DNA of 64,000 bases, taken from contig JBAIAC010000018.1 of assembly GCA_037349315.1 (NCBI GenBank), positions 9,548,001 to 9,612,000 on the forward strand, written 5' to 3'. This stretch comes from Chelydra serpentina. Its lineage: Eukaryota; Chordata; Testudines; Chelydridae. Shown here piece after piece: positions 46,430 through 55,997 of the stretch; within the stretch, counting starts at the first letter, position 1; each line of letters begins with the position of its first letter. The notes below the pieces were generated by a model that saw nothing but the letters and a program-made list of their open reading frames with translations, did not search any database and had not been told where the DNA came from. The position numbers and the translations under genes were made by a program.

Positions 46430-46834
46430 CTTTAGCCTGTCAGATAGTTCTCTTCTTCATATCATTTGCCTCATAACGATAACAGGAAGGGGAAAAATCT
46501 CTGTTTTATTAAATATGTAGAATTTAAACATCTTGAAATACTGGTGAAAGCCTGGTAGATGCTAGGCAACTGCAGCCTGTAGCAAACGGACAAAAACTGC
46601 TGGCAAACAAAATCAAAAACTTCTTATCTTCAGAAAGTAGTCTGCAGAGAGCCTCATTTGGATATCACTAACATCAGTTTAAACTGTGTGAAACTCTACT
46701 GAAGTTAATTATCTCACACCACTATAAAACCTGTGTGAGAGGAGAATTGGATCCAGGCTTTGAAAACAAAAAGATCTCACTGTCCAGAAAATTTTCTTTT
46801 CATACCACACAGAACTAAGAATTCTAGTCTTTTT

Positions 46835-46850
46835 TTTTTTTTTTTTGGCG
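46835..46850 (+). repeat. Poly-T run
   Basis: About 18 T in a row; it could be an old retroposon tail on the minus strand, but I see no matching element beside it. Confidence 0.6.
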
Positions 46851-46924
46851 CTGATTCTGGTTAAACAAAAACTGTTAAAATGAGACTGACATGCTGTTCT
46901 GACATTGTTTAAACAAACCGTTTC

Positions 46925-47040
46925 AGTACAATTACTATCATCATCATCATACTGCTTAGAAGCCCCAGTCATGGACCAGGGTCCCATTGTACTAGGTGCT
47001 GTACAAACAGAACAAAAATGGTGATACATTGGACCAAGTC
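46925..47040 (-). repeat. MIR/CORE-SINE tail, reverse orientation
   Basis: 'tactgcttagaagccccagt', 'catggaccagggtcccattg' and 'tactaggtgctgtacaaaca' are the reverse tail also seen at 3850-3960. Confidence 0.65.
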
Positions 47041-47639
47041 GCTTTTTGTTATTAAGAAATCTTTTATTTTTTAAGTAAGGGAAACATTTCACTACATAGA
47101 TTTTTACATTGCAGAAATGTTTTTAAAAATCCATCAAAATACCAAGCAATGCACTTGTGACAAGGACTGGCTTTCAATAGATCACAATGAGGTAGCTACT
47201 CTGCTACATATGAAACCCTGACCCAGAATCAGGTTGTCCATGAATGATTTAGCACCAGGTTTCTCATGAACATGTGGTGCACTATGGGTGAGAGGCAGCT
47301 CCCTTCTGTGCATGTTCCAGTCCCCAGAGAACATGCAATAAAATGGTATGTGATGTAATAATGTATTGTCAAAATAACCTCTAAATTGTTCTTCATTGAA
47401 ATTACTGAGCCAGATCTTCTGTCCTGATAAATTCCTTTTGCATTTTTCCATGCTCATAGCCTAGCAGGACAGATAAGGGCTTTCTGTCTACCATAGCTTG
47501 CTCTAAGCCATCCCTTTCTGGTCTCACCAGTGTAGTAAGCACCTCTGAATATGAGAGGGCTCGGCCAAGAATACTGCTTCACTCCAGCAATCCTTAGCTG
47601 TGTAACAGCCCCTAGGGACCATGATTAGCCAGGATGGGC

Positions 47640-48300
47640 ACAGTACCTCCTGCCAGTCATCTCGGAATTAGCTCTTTTCCAGCATACAGAGCACCCTCTG
47701 CAGGCTGGTGTCTCACCTGCCGCTGGCTCCGTGTCCCTCCCAGACCCCAGTGCCTCTTTACCTCACGGTTCTGTCCCCAGAAGTACCCCCTTATTCTGAG
47801 TCTCCCCTCCCAGGGGAACCCCCAACCCTCTAAACCCACCTTGCCTCAGTGGCTACTGCCAGTCATCATCTAGTCCCCTCTCACTGGAGCAGACTGCAGT
47901 CTGTACTCATCATTGGCAAGGGGCTAGGACCTGGTGCCTTTGCCTATCCACGGGCTATGCCTCTGCAGCCTCAGTACCTTCTCATAGGCCTTCATCAAGG
48001 CCTGCAGCCTGGGGGTTTACCAGGCTGGAGCACCCCTTGCCCTTCTCCAGCACTGCACTGCTTCAGGTACCTTGCTCCCAGGCAGCTAGCCCTTCCCACT
48101 CCAGAGCTAGAGTGAAACTCCCTTCAGTGCCTGGTCCCCAGCCCTCTTATCAGGGCCAGCTGAGCCCTAATTGAGCTGGCCACAGCTGTGGCTGCTTCCC
48201 CAATCAGCCTAGCTTGGCTGCTTTTAACCCCTGCCTATCAGAGTGGGGCAAATACCCCACTAGAGCAACCCTGAGGCCCCAAGATAAAGGGTGCAAAGGT
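47640..48300 (-). repeat. LTR-like dispersed repeat, reverse orientation
   Basis: Minus-strand reading has 'agctcaattagggctcagct', 'gtgctccagcctggtaaacc', 'agatgatgactggcagtagc' and 'gggagggacacggagccagc', which I recall from a widespread turtle LTR-like repeat. No internal coding part, so it would be a solo LTR or fragment. Edges are approximate. Confidence 0.45.
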
Positions 48301-48456
48301 GGCTTTCCTTTCCTTTGAGTCCTGCACTGGATATTGAGTAGCCAACCAGAGGATCTAGACCTCTATTTGAAAGCTGGGCCTTTATGGTATGAACACTAAG
48401 GGCCTGACTGCAATCAGCACGTACAAATATAAGTAACTTCTCACATGGAGTCCAAG

Positions 48457-48731
48457 CAGTAGCATAGCTGGGGGGGAGCAGGGGGAGCAGTCACTCCCCC
48501 TGAGCACATTTTCCAAACGTGGCGCCTTTTTAATTTTTGAAAGGGTGGAGACGGAGTGGACGGAGGTGGAGAGACAAAATAACGCAGGGGTTCCGACGCT
48601 GGCCCCACCAAGAGCCCGCTGCTGGCCTGGATGAAAGAACCCAGACTGGCAGCGGGCTGAGAGACCCCTGCTGGCAGGAGCCCGCAGGGGGAATCCTAGA
48701 GCGGCGATGTTAGAACCTGGCTACGCCACTG
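48457..48731. mobile_element. hAT-type MITE, 275 bp
   Basis: A perfect 8-bp duplication AGTCCAAG (48449-48456 and 48732-48739). Ends CAGTAGCATAGCTGGG and, reverse-complemented, CAGTGGCGTAGCCAGG. GC-rich centre. Confidence 0.92.
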
Positions 48732-48739
48732 AGTCCAAG

Positions 48740-50095
48740 TTCTGTTTTGTGGCATGAGCTCAGTGGGATTACTCATGTGAGTAAAGTTGATTACACGCAT
48801 ATGTGTTTGTAGGATTGAGCCCTGAAGTAATTCTTTTTTTAAAAAGAAAATACTCAAGGGCCAAATTCCATGTTTGATTACTCCTATAGAAGCCCATTGG
48901 TGTAAGTGGGATTGCACAAGTATAACCAAAAGCGGAATTTGGCTCCAAGACTCAAGCTGTCAGTGCACATGGAATCATTTCCTCTAGCAGAGAAAAATAA
49001 AGTTATTGTTTCAGAGTGCTATAGTGAGTCTCGCTCACAAAGAAAGCAACCAAAGTCACTTGTGTAACCCAGTTACAGATTTTAGAGATGCGTGAAAGTG
49101 ACTGTTTATCTAGCTCATGTTGCCAGATGTCTAGTTTTCTCTGTTTGTTAATTATCTCCAGATCCATTGCTTCAGCACATGGACTGAAATGCTGAGAACA
49201 CAGGATTTTTTGTTGAAGAGGCTAGGTACCATATTATCCATTATTATGGTCATAAAATGTTTAAGGAAAAAGTCAGAGGAAGAAGTTAAAGTTCTGTTTT
49301 GTGGAAGGTGACTGTCATGCTCTCTCTGCAGCTCACAAGGCCAGAGTAAACAGGGGGTGGGCATTGGCTAGTGTGGGGGGGAAATGATGACTCAATGACT
49401 TTTAAAGGTTGAGAACCAACCACATCGATTTCATAAAGCCCTTTGACGTCTGTTCTCATCTGGCAATATTTTGGGGGCTGTGCAATGTACGAGCAGGACT
49501 AGGACAGGGCTGCCCTAAAGACATGGGCCTCTTTTGGTGGTGATGGTAGCATTGTTTAATGTTTTGCTCACTCTGCTGCACTGCAGCTACACTGTGGCAA
49601 TGACTGTGGAGAAAGTCCTTGGTCAGCTCCCTTCTGGCACTCAAAAAGGGCACATCACTTGCCGCAGAAGAATTTTCTTCTATTGGCATTCTAGATCACG
49701 CTATATACTCACGCTTTAATTAGGATTATCCCACTTTCGCAACTCCTTGCCATCCTCATCTCATCTCAGCAAGAGATCCCTCCCCCAAATTTCCACATGC
49801 AATTCTCTTCCAGCACCCATTGGTCACAAGTATGGGCAGTGTGCTTGGTTTTAATAGATGGCAAAAGGTCCCGCCACTTGGGACACAAGGGTGAGGAAAT
49901 GAAAAGCGTGGAGCACGTGCGTGTACAAATGTGTCCTTGGTGCAGTTCGGAAGTGAATTGGCTGCAAATTGCATAGCCAGCTCAGGTTAAAGCGGGGAGG
50001 AGGCTGGGGGAGAGGGGGACTCGCAGGGCAGGGGCCTAATAAAAAGGTCTGGAGGGCCATGGGTGATGGGCAGGCAGGGAACACCCTCCCACAGA
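48740..50095. other. Non-coding DNA
   Basis: 48750-48960 has repeat-like phrases ('cagtgggattactcatgtga', 'aagggccaaattccatgttt') that I could not delimit. No gene. Confidence 0.45.
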
Positions 50096-50105
50096 TCCAC
50101 TAAAG

Positions 50106-50268
50106 CAGCGGTGTCCAATATGTTTGCCACTAGCCACATGTGGCTAATAGGCTATTGAATTGTGGCTAATGCATGTGGCTTCTTTATAATGTGGCTAATA
50201 CGAAAAATTCAAAACCACAAGTGTGGCTAGCAGTGTGCCTAGCATCGAATTTCTATTGGACACTGCTG
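50106..50268. mobile_element. hAT-type MITE, 163 bp
   Basis: A perfect 8-bp duplication CACTAAAG (50098-50105 and 50269-50276). Ends CAGCGGTGTCCAATA and, reverse-complemented, CAGCAGTGTCCAATA (14 of 15 match). The interior repeats 'gtggctaat' four times or more. Confidence 0.93.
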
Positions 50269-50849
50269 CACTAAAGAAAAGCCAGAGAGGCAGGCGGTAA
50301 GGCTGCCCTCACCTCCTGGAGTACGCACTGGTGAGTATGAGGGATGTAGTGCCCCATGCACCAGCCAAATGCCAGGGGGTCCCCACAGTGGTAGTTCAGG
50401 AGGTCTCTGATTCTGGCGGCTCCTGCCAGGGACCAACCTCTGGCGCACTGAGGGGGACTCCGCCACCCTGCACACCAAGCTGAGGGTTGTGGGGCAGGTG
50501 CTTTATGAGGATATTTACCCCATCGGTAACCACCATGGACCTGATCCCTGGGACCAGCTTCCAGGTCTGGAGGAGGTCCTGGAAGAAGACCAGCAGCTTG
50601 GAGAGGTCTCATGGAAAACCTTTCGGATGAAGAAAAAAGAGCTGCCAGTTATATCAGAGCCCTTAGAGGGGGCGGAGGAAGGCATGTGCCAACACGCTTC
50701 ACGTTGGTCCACCTGCACTATAAAGTAGGCTCTGCAGGGCCTGGAGGCGGAAGACATGGACCTGACTGCGAAGCCACCCCGGGCCCTGTCCTTCCTCCTC
50801 CAGGGGAAGACTCAATGTCCAGAGTATACAGCTGGCCTGACTGCACACA

Positions 50850-51352
50850 GCCTTGATGCACCCCTCACCCGAAGCTGACAGGTTTGGTCAGGGTCCAGTT
50901 GAGCTTGACTAGACACTCCACAGAAGCATAAAGCACCTGGAGAAAACCTACAAATCAGGGTGTGAAGCCAAATGCCCACAGAGTGCCCAGGAGATATCTG
51001 TGGTTCACTCTGTCGAACGCCTTCTCCTTGTCCAAGGACTGGAAGGCAAATGACAGACCATCCCTATTACTGAGCTCTAGGAGGTCCCGGACCAGATAAA
51101 CAAAGATGGTACGGCCTAGGACAGTGTAGGTCTGGTCAGGGTGAACCACATCCGCCAGCATGGATCCCAGCGCAGCAAGATGGCCTTTGCTACGACCTTG
51201 TAGTCTGTGCTGAGGAGTGAGATTGGACACCGTTTCCTAAGGCCACGGAGGTCCCCCTTGTTTGGTAGCAAGGCGAGCACAGCTCGCCTATATGACAGGA
51301 GAAGCACTCCGCTCCCTAAGGATTCGGTCACCATGCCCGGTGACTTATTAGT
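50850..51352 (-). pseudogene. Tx1-type LINE reverse transcriptase remnant
   Basis: Minus-strand frames contain SYRRAVLALLPNKGDLRGLR, CPISLLSTDYKVVAKAI, VVHPDQTYTVLGRTIF and, at 51230-50955, SFAFQSLDKEKAFDRVNHRY followed by LLGTLWAFGF. LDKEKAFDRV corresponds to the palm motif A with its catalytic Asp (LD..KAFD). Further on, LNWTLTKPVSFG then a stop then GVHQGC corresponds to the block before the [FY]xDD box. The [FY]xDD catalytic box itself was not found, and the sequence beyond 50850 appears rearranged. It cannot encode an active enzyme. Confidence 0.82.
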
Positions 51353-51794
51353 TGATGAACATTAGATGAACTGCCGGCTGCGGGAGGCTAGCCCCCAGCT
51401 GGCTCCCCCACACCCAAGGACCCGCTCCCTTCCCCCGCCGGAGCCCCTCCGCCCCGCGGCGGCCAGCTGCTCTGAGCCCAGGGTGGGCGGGCACTCCCCA
51501 CTGGTCCCCCCCAAGCACAAGGCATGCAGCCCCCAAGCTTCCAGCCCCCCCCCCCCCCCAAGCACTGGAGAGCACAGCCCCACGGCCCCCAGTGCTGGGC
51601 GGCCCCAGCCACCCCAAGTCCCGGCCACCCTAGCCCTAGCCCCAGACCCAGCACTGTTTCCCTGAAGAGGAGCAGCTGCCTGGGCTGGGGCCAAGGGGGA
51701 AAGGCAAGCAGAGTTTCGGGGAGGAGCATGGGCGGGGCCATGCCGGGCAGTTTGAGGAGGCACAGCCTTCTCCAGCCTATGCGATGCGCCGCCC
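51353..51794. mobile_element. 442-bp insertion inside the Tx1 reverse transcriptase region
   Basis: The Tx1 reading LMPTN stops at 51795 and resumes as TNKSPGMV at 51352, so everything between is foreign. Flanking 8-mers TTATTAGT (51345-51352) and ATGTTAGT (51795-51802) match at 6 of 8. It contains a C-run at about 51548-51559 and the 20-bp word at 51751-51770 also found in the MITE at 45831-46429. I could not see terminal inverted repeats (TGATGAACAT versus GGGCGGCGCATC), so one end may be truncated or the family is unusual. The 148 and 234 aa frames crossing it are hybrids. Confidence 0.7.
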
Positions 51795-51799
51795 ATGTT

Positions 51800-52360
51800 A
51801 GTGGGCATGAGACGGAGGGCTTCTGAGAACTTGACCAGAGTGAGAGGTAGCTCCAGCCAAGCTGGGCCTGGTTGCCTGCGCTGACCGTTGGGAATCCATG
51901 CCAGAGCACCCTGTAGGCATCGGTGTCAGTCGGATCCAGGGAGAAAAGGCTGGTGTAGAAGGCCTTGGCTTTCCCATGCATCTCCACCGGATCCGTGAGA
52001 GGAGAGCAGTCCCCTGCCAAAAAGCAGGTGACATGCTTCTTAGCCCCCCTCTTTTTCTCCAGGGCACAGAAGAAGCGGGAGCCGCAATCCATCTCCCGGA
52101 GACAGATGCAGGATTGAGCAAAAGCACCCTAAACCCGATGGTCCTCAAGGGCCCGGAGCTCCTCCTGCTTCTCCTGGTGCTCCGCCAAGGGACAGATTTC
52201 CAGGGCTGGCATCCAGACGCCTCTCCAGCTCCAAGACCTCCTGCTCCAGCTGCTCTATAACCACATCCTTCCGCCAGCTGGCCCCCTGGCTGTAGTCATG
52301 ACAGAAGAACCAGGAGCAGATCTTCCCCACAACCCACCACCACTGTGCCAAGGGAAAGGC
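51800..52360 (-). pseudogene. Tx1-type LINE linker region between endonuclease and reverse transcriptase
   Basis: Minus-strand frames read QWWWVVGKICSWFFCHDYSQ, GASWRKDVVIEQLEQEVLEL and ERRLDASPG (52351 to 52145), then DCGSRFFCALEKKRGAKKHV and KAFYTSLFSLDPTDTDAYRV (52092 to 51900). The coiled-coil-like EQLEQEVLELERRL and the RFF-ALEK-RGAKKHV block are known to me from Tx1-like proteins. A frame change separates the two parts. Confidence 0.75.
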
Positions 52361-52476
52361 GCACCTCTGCCCTCACCAGGCCAGCCAGAACTCCCGGAAG
52401 GACGTGGGCTGCCCCAGCAAGCTGTTATTAAAATGCCAATAGGCCAGCCCCGGCCTCTCCATGGGGAGAGAGGCTG

Positions 52477-53167
52477 TCACAGCCACCAAATGGTGGTCTG
52501 AGAATGGGGATGGCTGGATGCTGTGGAGTAGGCCTGAAAAAGGTGGAAACGAGATAAATAAATGCGGCCCAACCAGGAGTAGTGTGACCGATCAACCTCC
52601 ACCCGGATATAAGTGAAGGTGGATTCAACGTCCAGGTGGTGGTCACACCAGGAGTTCACCAGGCAGTGACGATCGACAATCTCCCTGAGGATGTCTGCGG
52701 TGGCCAGGCAATGGGCTTGGTGGCCTCAGGTGGGGTGCCATTTGCGGCCGGGCAGGTGGAGAAGACATGGGGCACCCCACAGGCAACAGTGGGGGCAGTG
52801 GCCTGGGAAAGGGGAGAGAGAGGGGAGGAGAGGGCGGCACGATAAAATCATTGTCCAAACTGAGGCCCATTGGCAGATGGTCATCCTACCCCTGGGTGAC
52901 TGGGATCAGATCCAGGGCCTCAATCTCCACATAGATGGAACTAAAGTCCCCACCCACTGCCACAGAGTCCACCCTGTCAGCAACTGAGGCAACATCTACC
53001 GTGGCACCGATTACAAAGGGGTGGCAGGGCTCACTTTGAGGACTCCTCAGGGAAGGACTTCGACAGGATGGCGTTACTGCCGCCATGGTCTGACTGGCTG
53101 GCTCCACCCCCTGAACTCCACTGGGCTCGTTCAGGGGGCAAGGCCAAAGGCTCAGCGGCGGCGGCAC
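52477..53167 (-). pseudogene. Tx1-type LINE endonuclease remnant
   Basis: On the minus strand, VDSVAVGGDFSS (near 52960) corresponds to the GGDFN block of AP-type LINE endonucleases, and DHHLDVESTFTYIRVEVDRS followed by LGRIYLSRFHLF (52650-52540) corresponds to the later DHR-like part (S-R-D-IY-S). Stops and frame changes separate them. The first block of the endonuclease is not recognisable. Confidence 0.7.
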
Positions 53168-53216
53168 CCTTCATGGTCTTACGGGGGGGGCTCCTCCCTT
53201 CCATACCAAGTGGGAG

Positions 53217-53536
53217 CACAGGGGCTGACTTCCGGCCCCGCCCGTGGGTGCTGTCACCCGGCGTCGGGGGCGGGGCCCCGGCCGACGCCGGGCCCTGCCC
53301 CCGACGCCGGGCGACGTTGCGGGGCCCCGCCCCCGACGCCGGGCGACGTTGCGGGGCCCCGCCCCCGACGCCACGTTGCCCAGCGTCGGGGGCGGGGCCC
53401 CGCAACATCTCCCGGTGCCCGGTAAGTTTGCCGCGGGTCCGGGGCGGGCGGGGAGTTGCCGGTGGGTGCAGAGCACCCACCAATTTTTCTCCGTGGGTGC
53501 TCCAGCACCGGAGCACCCACGGAGTCGGCGCCTATG
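53217..53536. mobile_element. GC-rich hAT-type MITE, 320 bp, with hairpins, in LINE ORF1
   Basis: A perfect 8-bp duplication AGTGGGAG (53209-53216 and 53537-53544). Ends CACAGGGGCTGACTTCCG and, reverse-complemented, CATAGGCGCCGACTCCG. It holds a 32-bp minisatellite (two perfect copies from 53301 plus a partial third) and two hairpins: arms 53461-53469/53473-53481 (9 bp, 3-nt loop) and 53491-53503/53510-53522 (13 bp, 6-nt loop). Strongly CpG-rich. Confidence 0.9.
53301..53380 (+). repeat. 32-bp GC-rich minisatellite
   Basis: The unit begins CCGACGCCGGGCGACGTTGC and occurs at 53301 and 53333 identically, then partly at 53365. It is inside the MITE. Confidence 0.9.
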
Positions 53537-53544
53537 AGTGGGAG

Positions 53545-55137
53545 GTGCTGAGCCCACACTGTGCACTTGTCGCACTTCCCTTGGACAAACGCCCCGCTCC
53601 CCAAAGTGGTAGTGGAGGTTCGACCAGCGTTGGTGGTCCAGGGGGTGTGGCTAAAGGTTTTGGGGGGGGGGTCTGGGAGGCAAGGGCAGGACAACAGGGG
53701 GAAGGGGAATCTCCCAATTGAATCTCCCGACCCCAGTGACAGCTCTGCTGCCCTCTCCTTCACAGGCCCTACCTGACTATGCACAACAGTGGTGAGGCCC
53801 ACCTGCTCATCTGGGTGCAATAGGGGGGCTATCCCCAAGGCCCGAGTGGAAGTGACAATGAGCAAAGGAGGAGGAGGGGTGGTTACGGAGACCAGGCAGT
53901 CAGGGTTGTTGGCGGTAGTGGGGCCGGCGCCCTCCCAGATCTCGGGGGTCCCCAGAAGCCCTCCATGCTGGGTTCCACACGTGCCCCGTTGCCTGGCAGA
54001 GGAAACCTTGGGCCCCCCTGAGGAATAATGTACCAGGTACTGGGCCCCCTGATGGGGCACCAGGAAGGATCTCTCAAGTTCCTCTCCATCACACACCGCT
54101 GGCGACAGCTGGATTTGCATCTGCTCGCAGAAGGAGAGAATGTGGTGGAGGGCGGGGTCCTTGCAGCCCAACGGGAGAGGGCTGATGACAGATAAAGGCT
54201 TCTCCAAGGTAGAGAGGAAGGGCAATAGGGCAGCACTGTGGAGGAAGGGTGGGACAGAGGTGAAAACCACCCATACTCCCAGGTCCTTCAGGGGCTCAAG
54301 AGGAAGATAGACGCCCTCCGCCACAAGGCCCTTCTCCACCGCCTCCTGGGCAGCGCCTTCCTTTGCCAGAAAGAAGAGAACCTTCCCGTACATCTTGGAG
54401 GTTGCCACAATAGCCCTGGGCCCCACCACCCATGCCAATGCCCCCATGTAGGTCTCCACGTGGGACAAGGCAGACACCAGGAGGCAACTGACGCCATGCT
54501 GCCTGGTCAGGGTAGGAAAAGGGCCCCGGCCACCAGAGATGGAACTAGGGGAGGTGGCAGGGGCAGATGACAGGGTGGTGGGCGGAAGGATTGGCCACCT
54601 GGGCGTATGCTCTGGGGGATAGGTACCCCCAGAGCTGGTGGAGGGAATAGCAGGGGGGAGGGAACCATGGCCGATAGCGGGCCACAGCGGGGGGAGCGGT
54701 CCTCGCCATGGGGGGCTTCGCCTTCCAGGTGGGTCTCTTGCCCTTCTTCTTTCCCAGGCCCTTTCATCTGGCTGAGGAGCTCCCTCGAGTGTGGTAGAGG
54801 TGGAAGCCATGGCAGCTGTCGGTGCCCCGGTGGGGGTGCTGGCAATGGATCCAGCCGCGGCAGTCAAAGTGGTAGCCGCAGGGATGGATGGGAGAGTGAG
54901 CTGTGGGGGGCACCTCCTCTCATCCAAGGCGAAGGGACAGGCGCAGGAGCTAACACCAGAGATGGGGGAGAAGCTACCCACCCTCCCCCCTAGGCAGCAG
55001 GCAGGGGAGGAGGGTGACAACGGGGGGGAGTGGGTGTCACAGGGGTGCCAAATAAGGCGTGGGGAGAGGGGCGCAATCCCTAGCACAGGGCAAGGGTGCC
55101 AGCTCCTCCGCTGCACTGGGTGGGGAAGGGGCGTTAA
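53545..55137 (-). pseudogene. Tx1-type LINE ORF1 (gag-like) remnant
   Basis: The minus-strand frame from 55176 stays open for 640 codons to 53254. Its middle part (about residues 225-385) has the ORF1 block ALAWVVGPRAIVATSKMYGK, then VLFFLAKEGAAQEAVEKGLV, LEPLKDLGVWVVFTSVPPFL and VISPLPLGCKDPALHHILSF. These match remembered Tx1-type ORF1 proteins. After QYLVHYSSGG, the expected zinc knuckle (CxxC-x-GH) has been lost through a frameshift; the frame reads SSARQRGTCGTQ instead. The N-terminal third is Pro/Ser/Thr-rich. About the last 94 residues come from the MITE at 53217-53536. So the long frame is a LINE and MITE hybrid and is not a host gene. Confidence 0.8.
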
Positions 55138-55164
55138 TGAACTGGGGAATCGACAACAAAAAGC

Positions 55165-55210
55165 GCACACATGCACACACTGTCACACACACATACACAC
55201 ACACAGTCAC
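55165..55210 (+). repeat. Imperfect (CA)n microsatellite
   Basis: 'cacacatgcacacactgtca', 'cacacacatacacacaca' and so on. It lies between the LINE and the CpG-rich block. Confidence 0.85.
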
Positions 55211-55568
55211 ACACCCAAGGCGAACCATCCAGGCCCTTCTCTCTTCGGACTCCACTCCACAGCTTGAGGGCAGCCCTGTCCTGCGCTGCTCGCCCATGGC
55301 ACAGCCCCCAAAACATTGCCAGGCTTTGTGTGGGAAGCGAGCCTCGGCGGCAGGGACTGCTCGCGCCCGAGCAAGCCCGGAGGGGTAGCGCCGCAGCGGC
55401 CCCCACGGCGCGCTCGAGCCAGTTCACATGCGAGTCACGCCCGCTGCCGGGAGCCGGAGAGCAGCCGCCACACTGGGGCTTCACCGAGTGATGAGAACAG
55501 ACGTCAAAGGGGCCTTATGAATATTGATGTGGCGGCTCGGGTTGCTTTCGTAAAGGAGCAGAAGGAAG

Positions 55569-55582
55569 CAAGATGGCTGCCC
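55569..55582 (+). promoter_or_regulatory. YY1-like site
   Basis: CAAGATGGCTGCCC, close to the remembered YY1 consensus (AAGATGGCGGC). YY1 sites often lie just downstream of transcription starts in plus orientation. Confidence 0.5.
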
Positions 55583-55804
55583 TTTAGGATTTGTTAGCCA
55601 GGGGAGCGGGCTGCATTTGCTGGATTGCTGCAAGGCTGAGGGACATAAAGAGGTCAGAGCGGTTCTTCTCTTCATGCCACGGCACTCTCCCTTTCCTGCA
55701 GTGGGGCTGGGCTAGCGGCGCGGCCGGGGGGCTGGAGGGGCCGGGCTCCGCTGCCTCCGCTACAAGTAGAAAGAGGGGAAGGGAAAAAAATTTCTGAAGC
55801 TTCT

Positions 55805-55818
55805 CCAACATGGCTGAC
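55805..55818 (+). promoter_or_regulatory. Weaker YY1-like site
   Basis: CCAACATGGCTGAC. It shares the ATGGC core and direction with the site at 55569. Confidence 0.35.
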
Positions 55819-55997
55819 AAATATAGTTTTAAAAATGTTTAAAAGCTAGGGAGCCGGGAGCTGTCCTCCGCTGGGTCGGGCGGCTGCTCTCCACCCCCCA
55901 AACTTTGCTTTTCAGCCCCGCTCAGCGCCTCGGGCTGGCTGGTGTATTGATTTATTTGTGTAACGCAGGGAAGTGTGGGCATCATTTTTGGGGGGAG

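Larger units (their letters stand above)
50280..55137 (-). mobile_element. Tx1-type LINE, degenerate, interrupted by two insertions
   Basis: A minus-strand non-LTR retrotransposon is readable from about 55137 down to 50280 in the order ORF1 (to about 53540), AP-type endonuclease (53170 to 52480), linker (52350 to 51800) and reverse transcriptase (51350 to 50850). I recognise it from remembered turtle proteins annotated as Tx1-like. It is interrupted at 53217-53536 and 51353-51794 by foreign DNA with 8-bp duplications. Frames change many times and the later part of the reverse transcriptase is rearranged. There is no A-rich end. Without the insertions, it would be about 4.1 kb, so it is also deleted internally. 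Confidence 0.85.
55250..55960 (+). promoter_or_regulatory. CpG-rich block, candidate promoter and 5' exon
   Basis: CpG density jumps here relative to the AT-rich DNA to the right, without transposon features. Examples are 'gaagcgagcctcggcggcag', 'agcgccgcagcggccccca', 'ctagcggcgcggccgggggg'. It contains YY1-like sites (55569, 55805), an ACGTCA half-CRE at 55500 and short 5'-leader-like frames. The plus direction is favoured because a good splice donor follows at 55998 and the flank to the right is TE-poor. I do not recognise the gene. It could be bidirectional, or a long non-coding RNA promoter. Confidence 0.6.
55490..55997 (+). other. Candidate first, non-coding exon
   Basis: This is an inference. 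The stretch ends with GAG|GTAAAG, a strong match to the vertebrate donor MAG|GTRAGT, within 'ggggggaggtaaagacttca'. Its start is unknown. It holds only very short ATG frames (ATGGCTGCCCTTTAG at 55573-55587 and an 11-codon frame at 55810-55842), so it would be a 5' untranslated exon with upstream frames. No downstream exon can be identified in the window, which would imply a first intron of more than 8 kb. Confidence 0.3.

Noticed and set aside
51388..52092. 234-aa minus-strand frame
   Set aside because: It joins a LINE linker fragment to a foreign 442-bp insertion, so it is a hybrid frame.
53254..55176. 640-aa open frame as a host protein-coding gene
   Set aside because: Its core matches Tx1-type LINE ORF1, and its last part is encoded by a MITE with its own target-site duplication.
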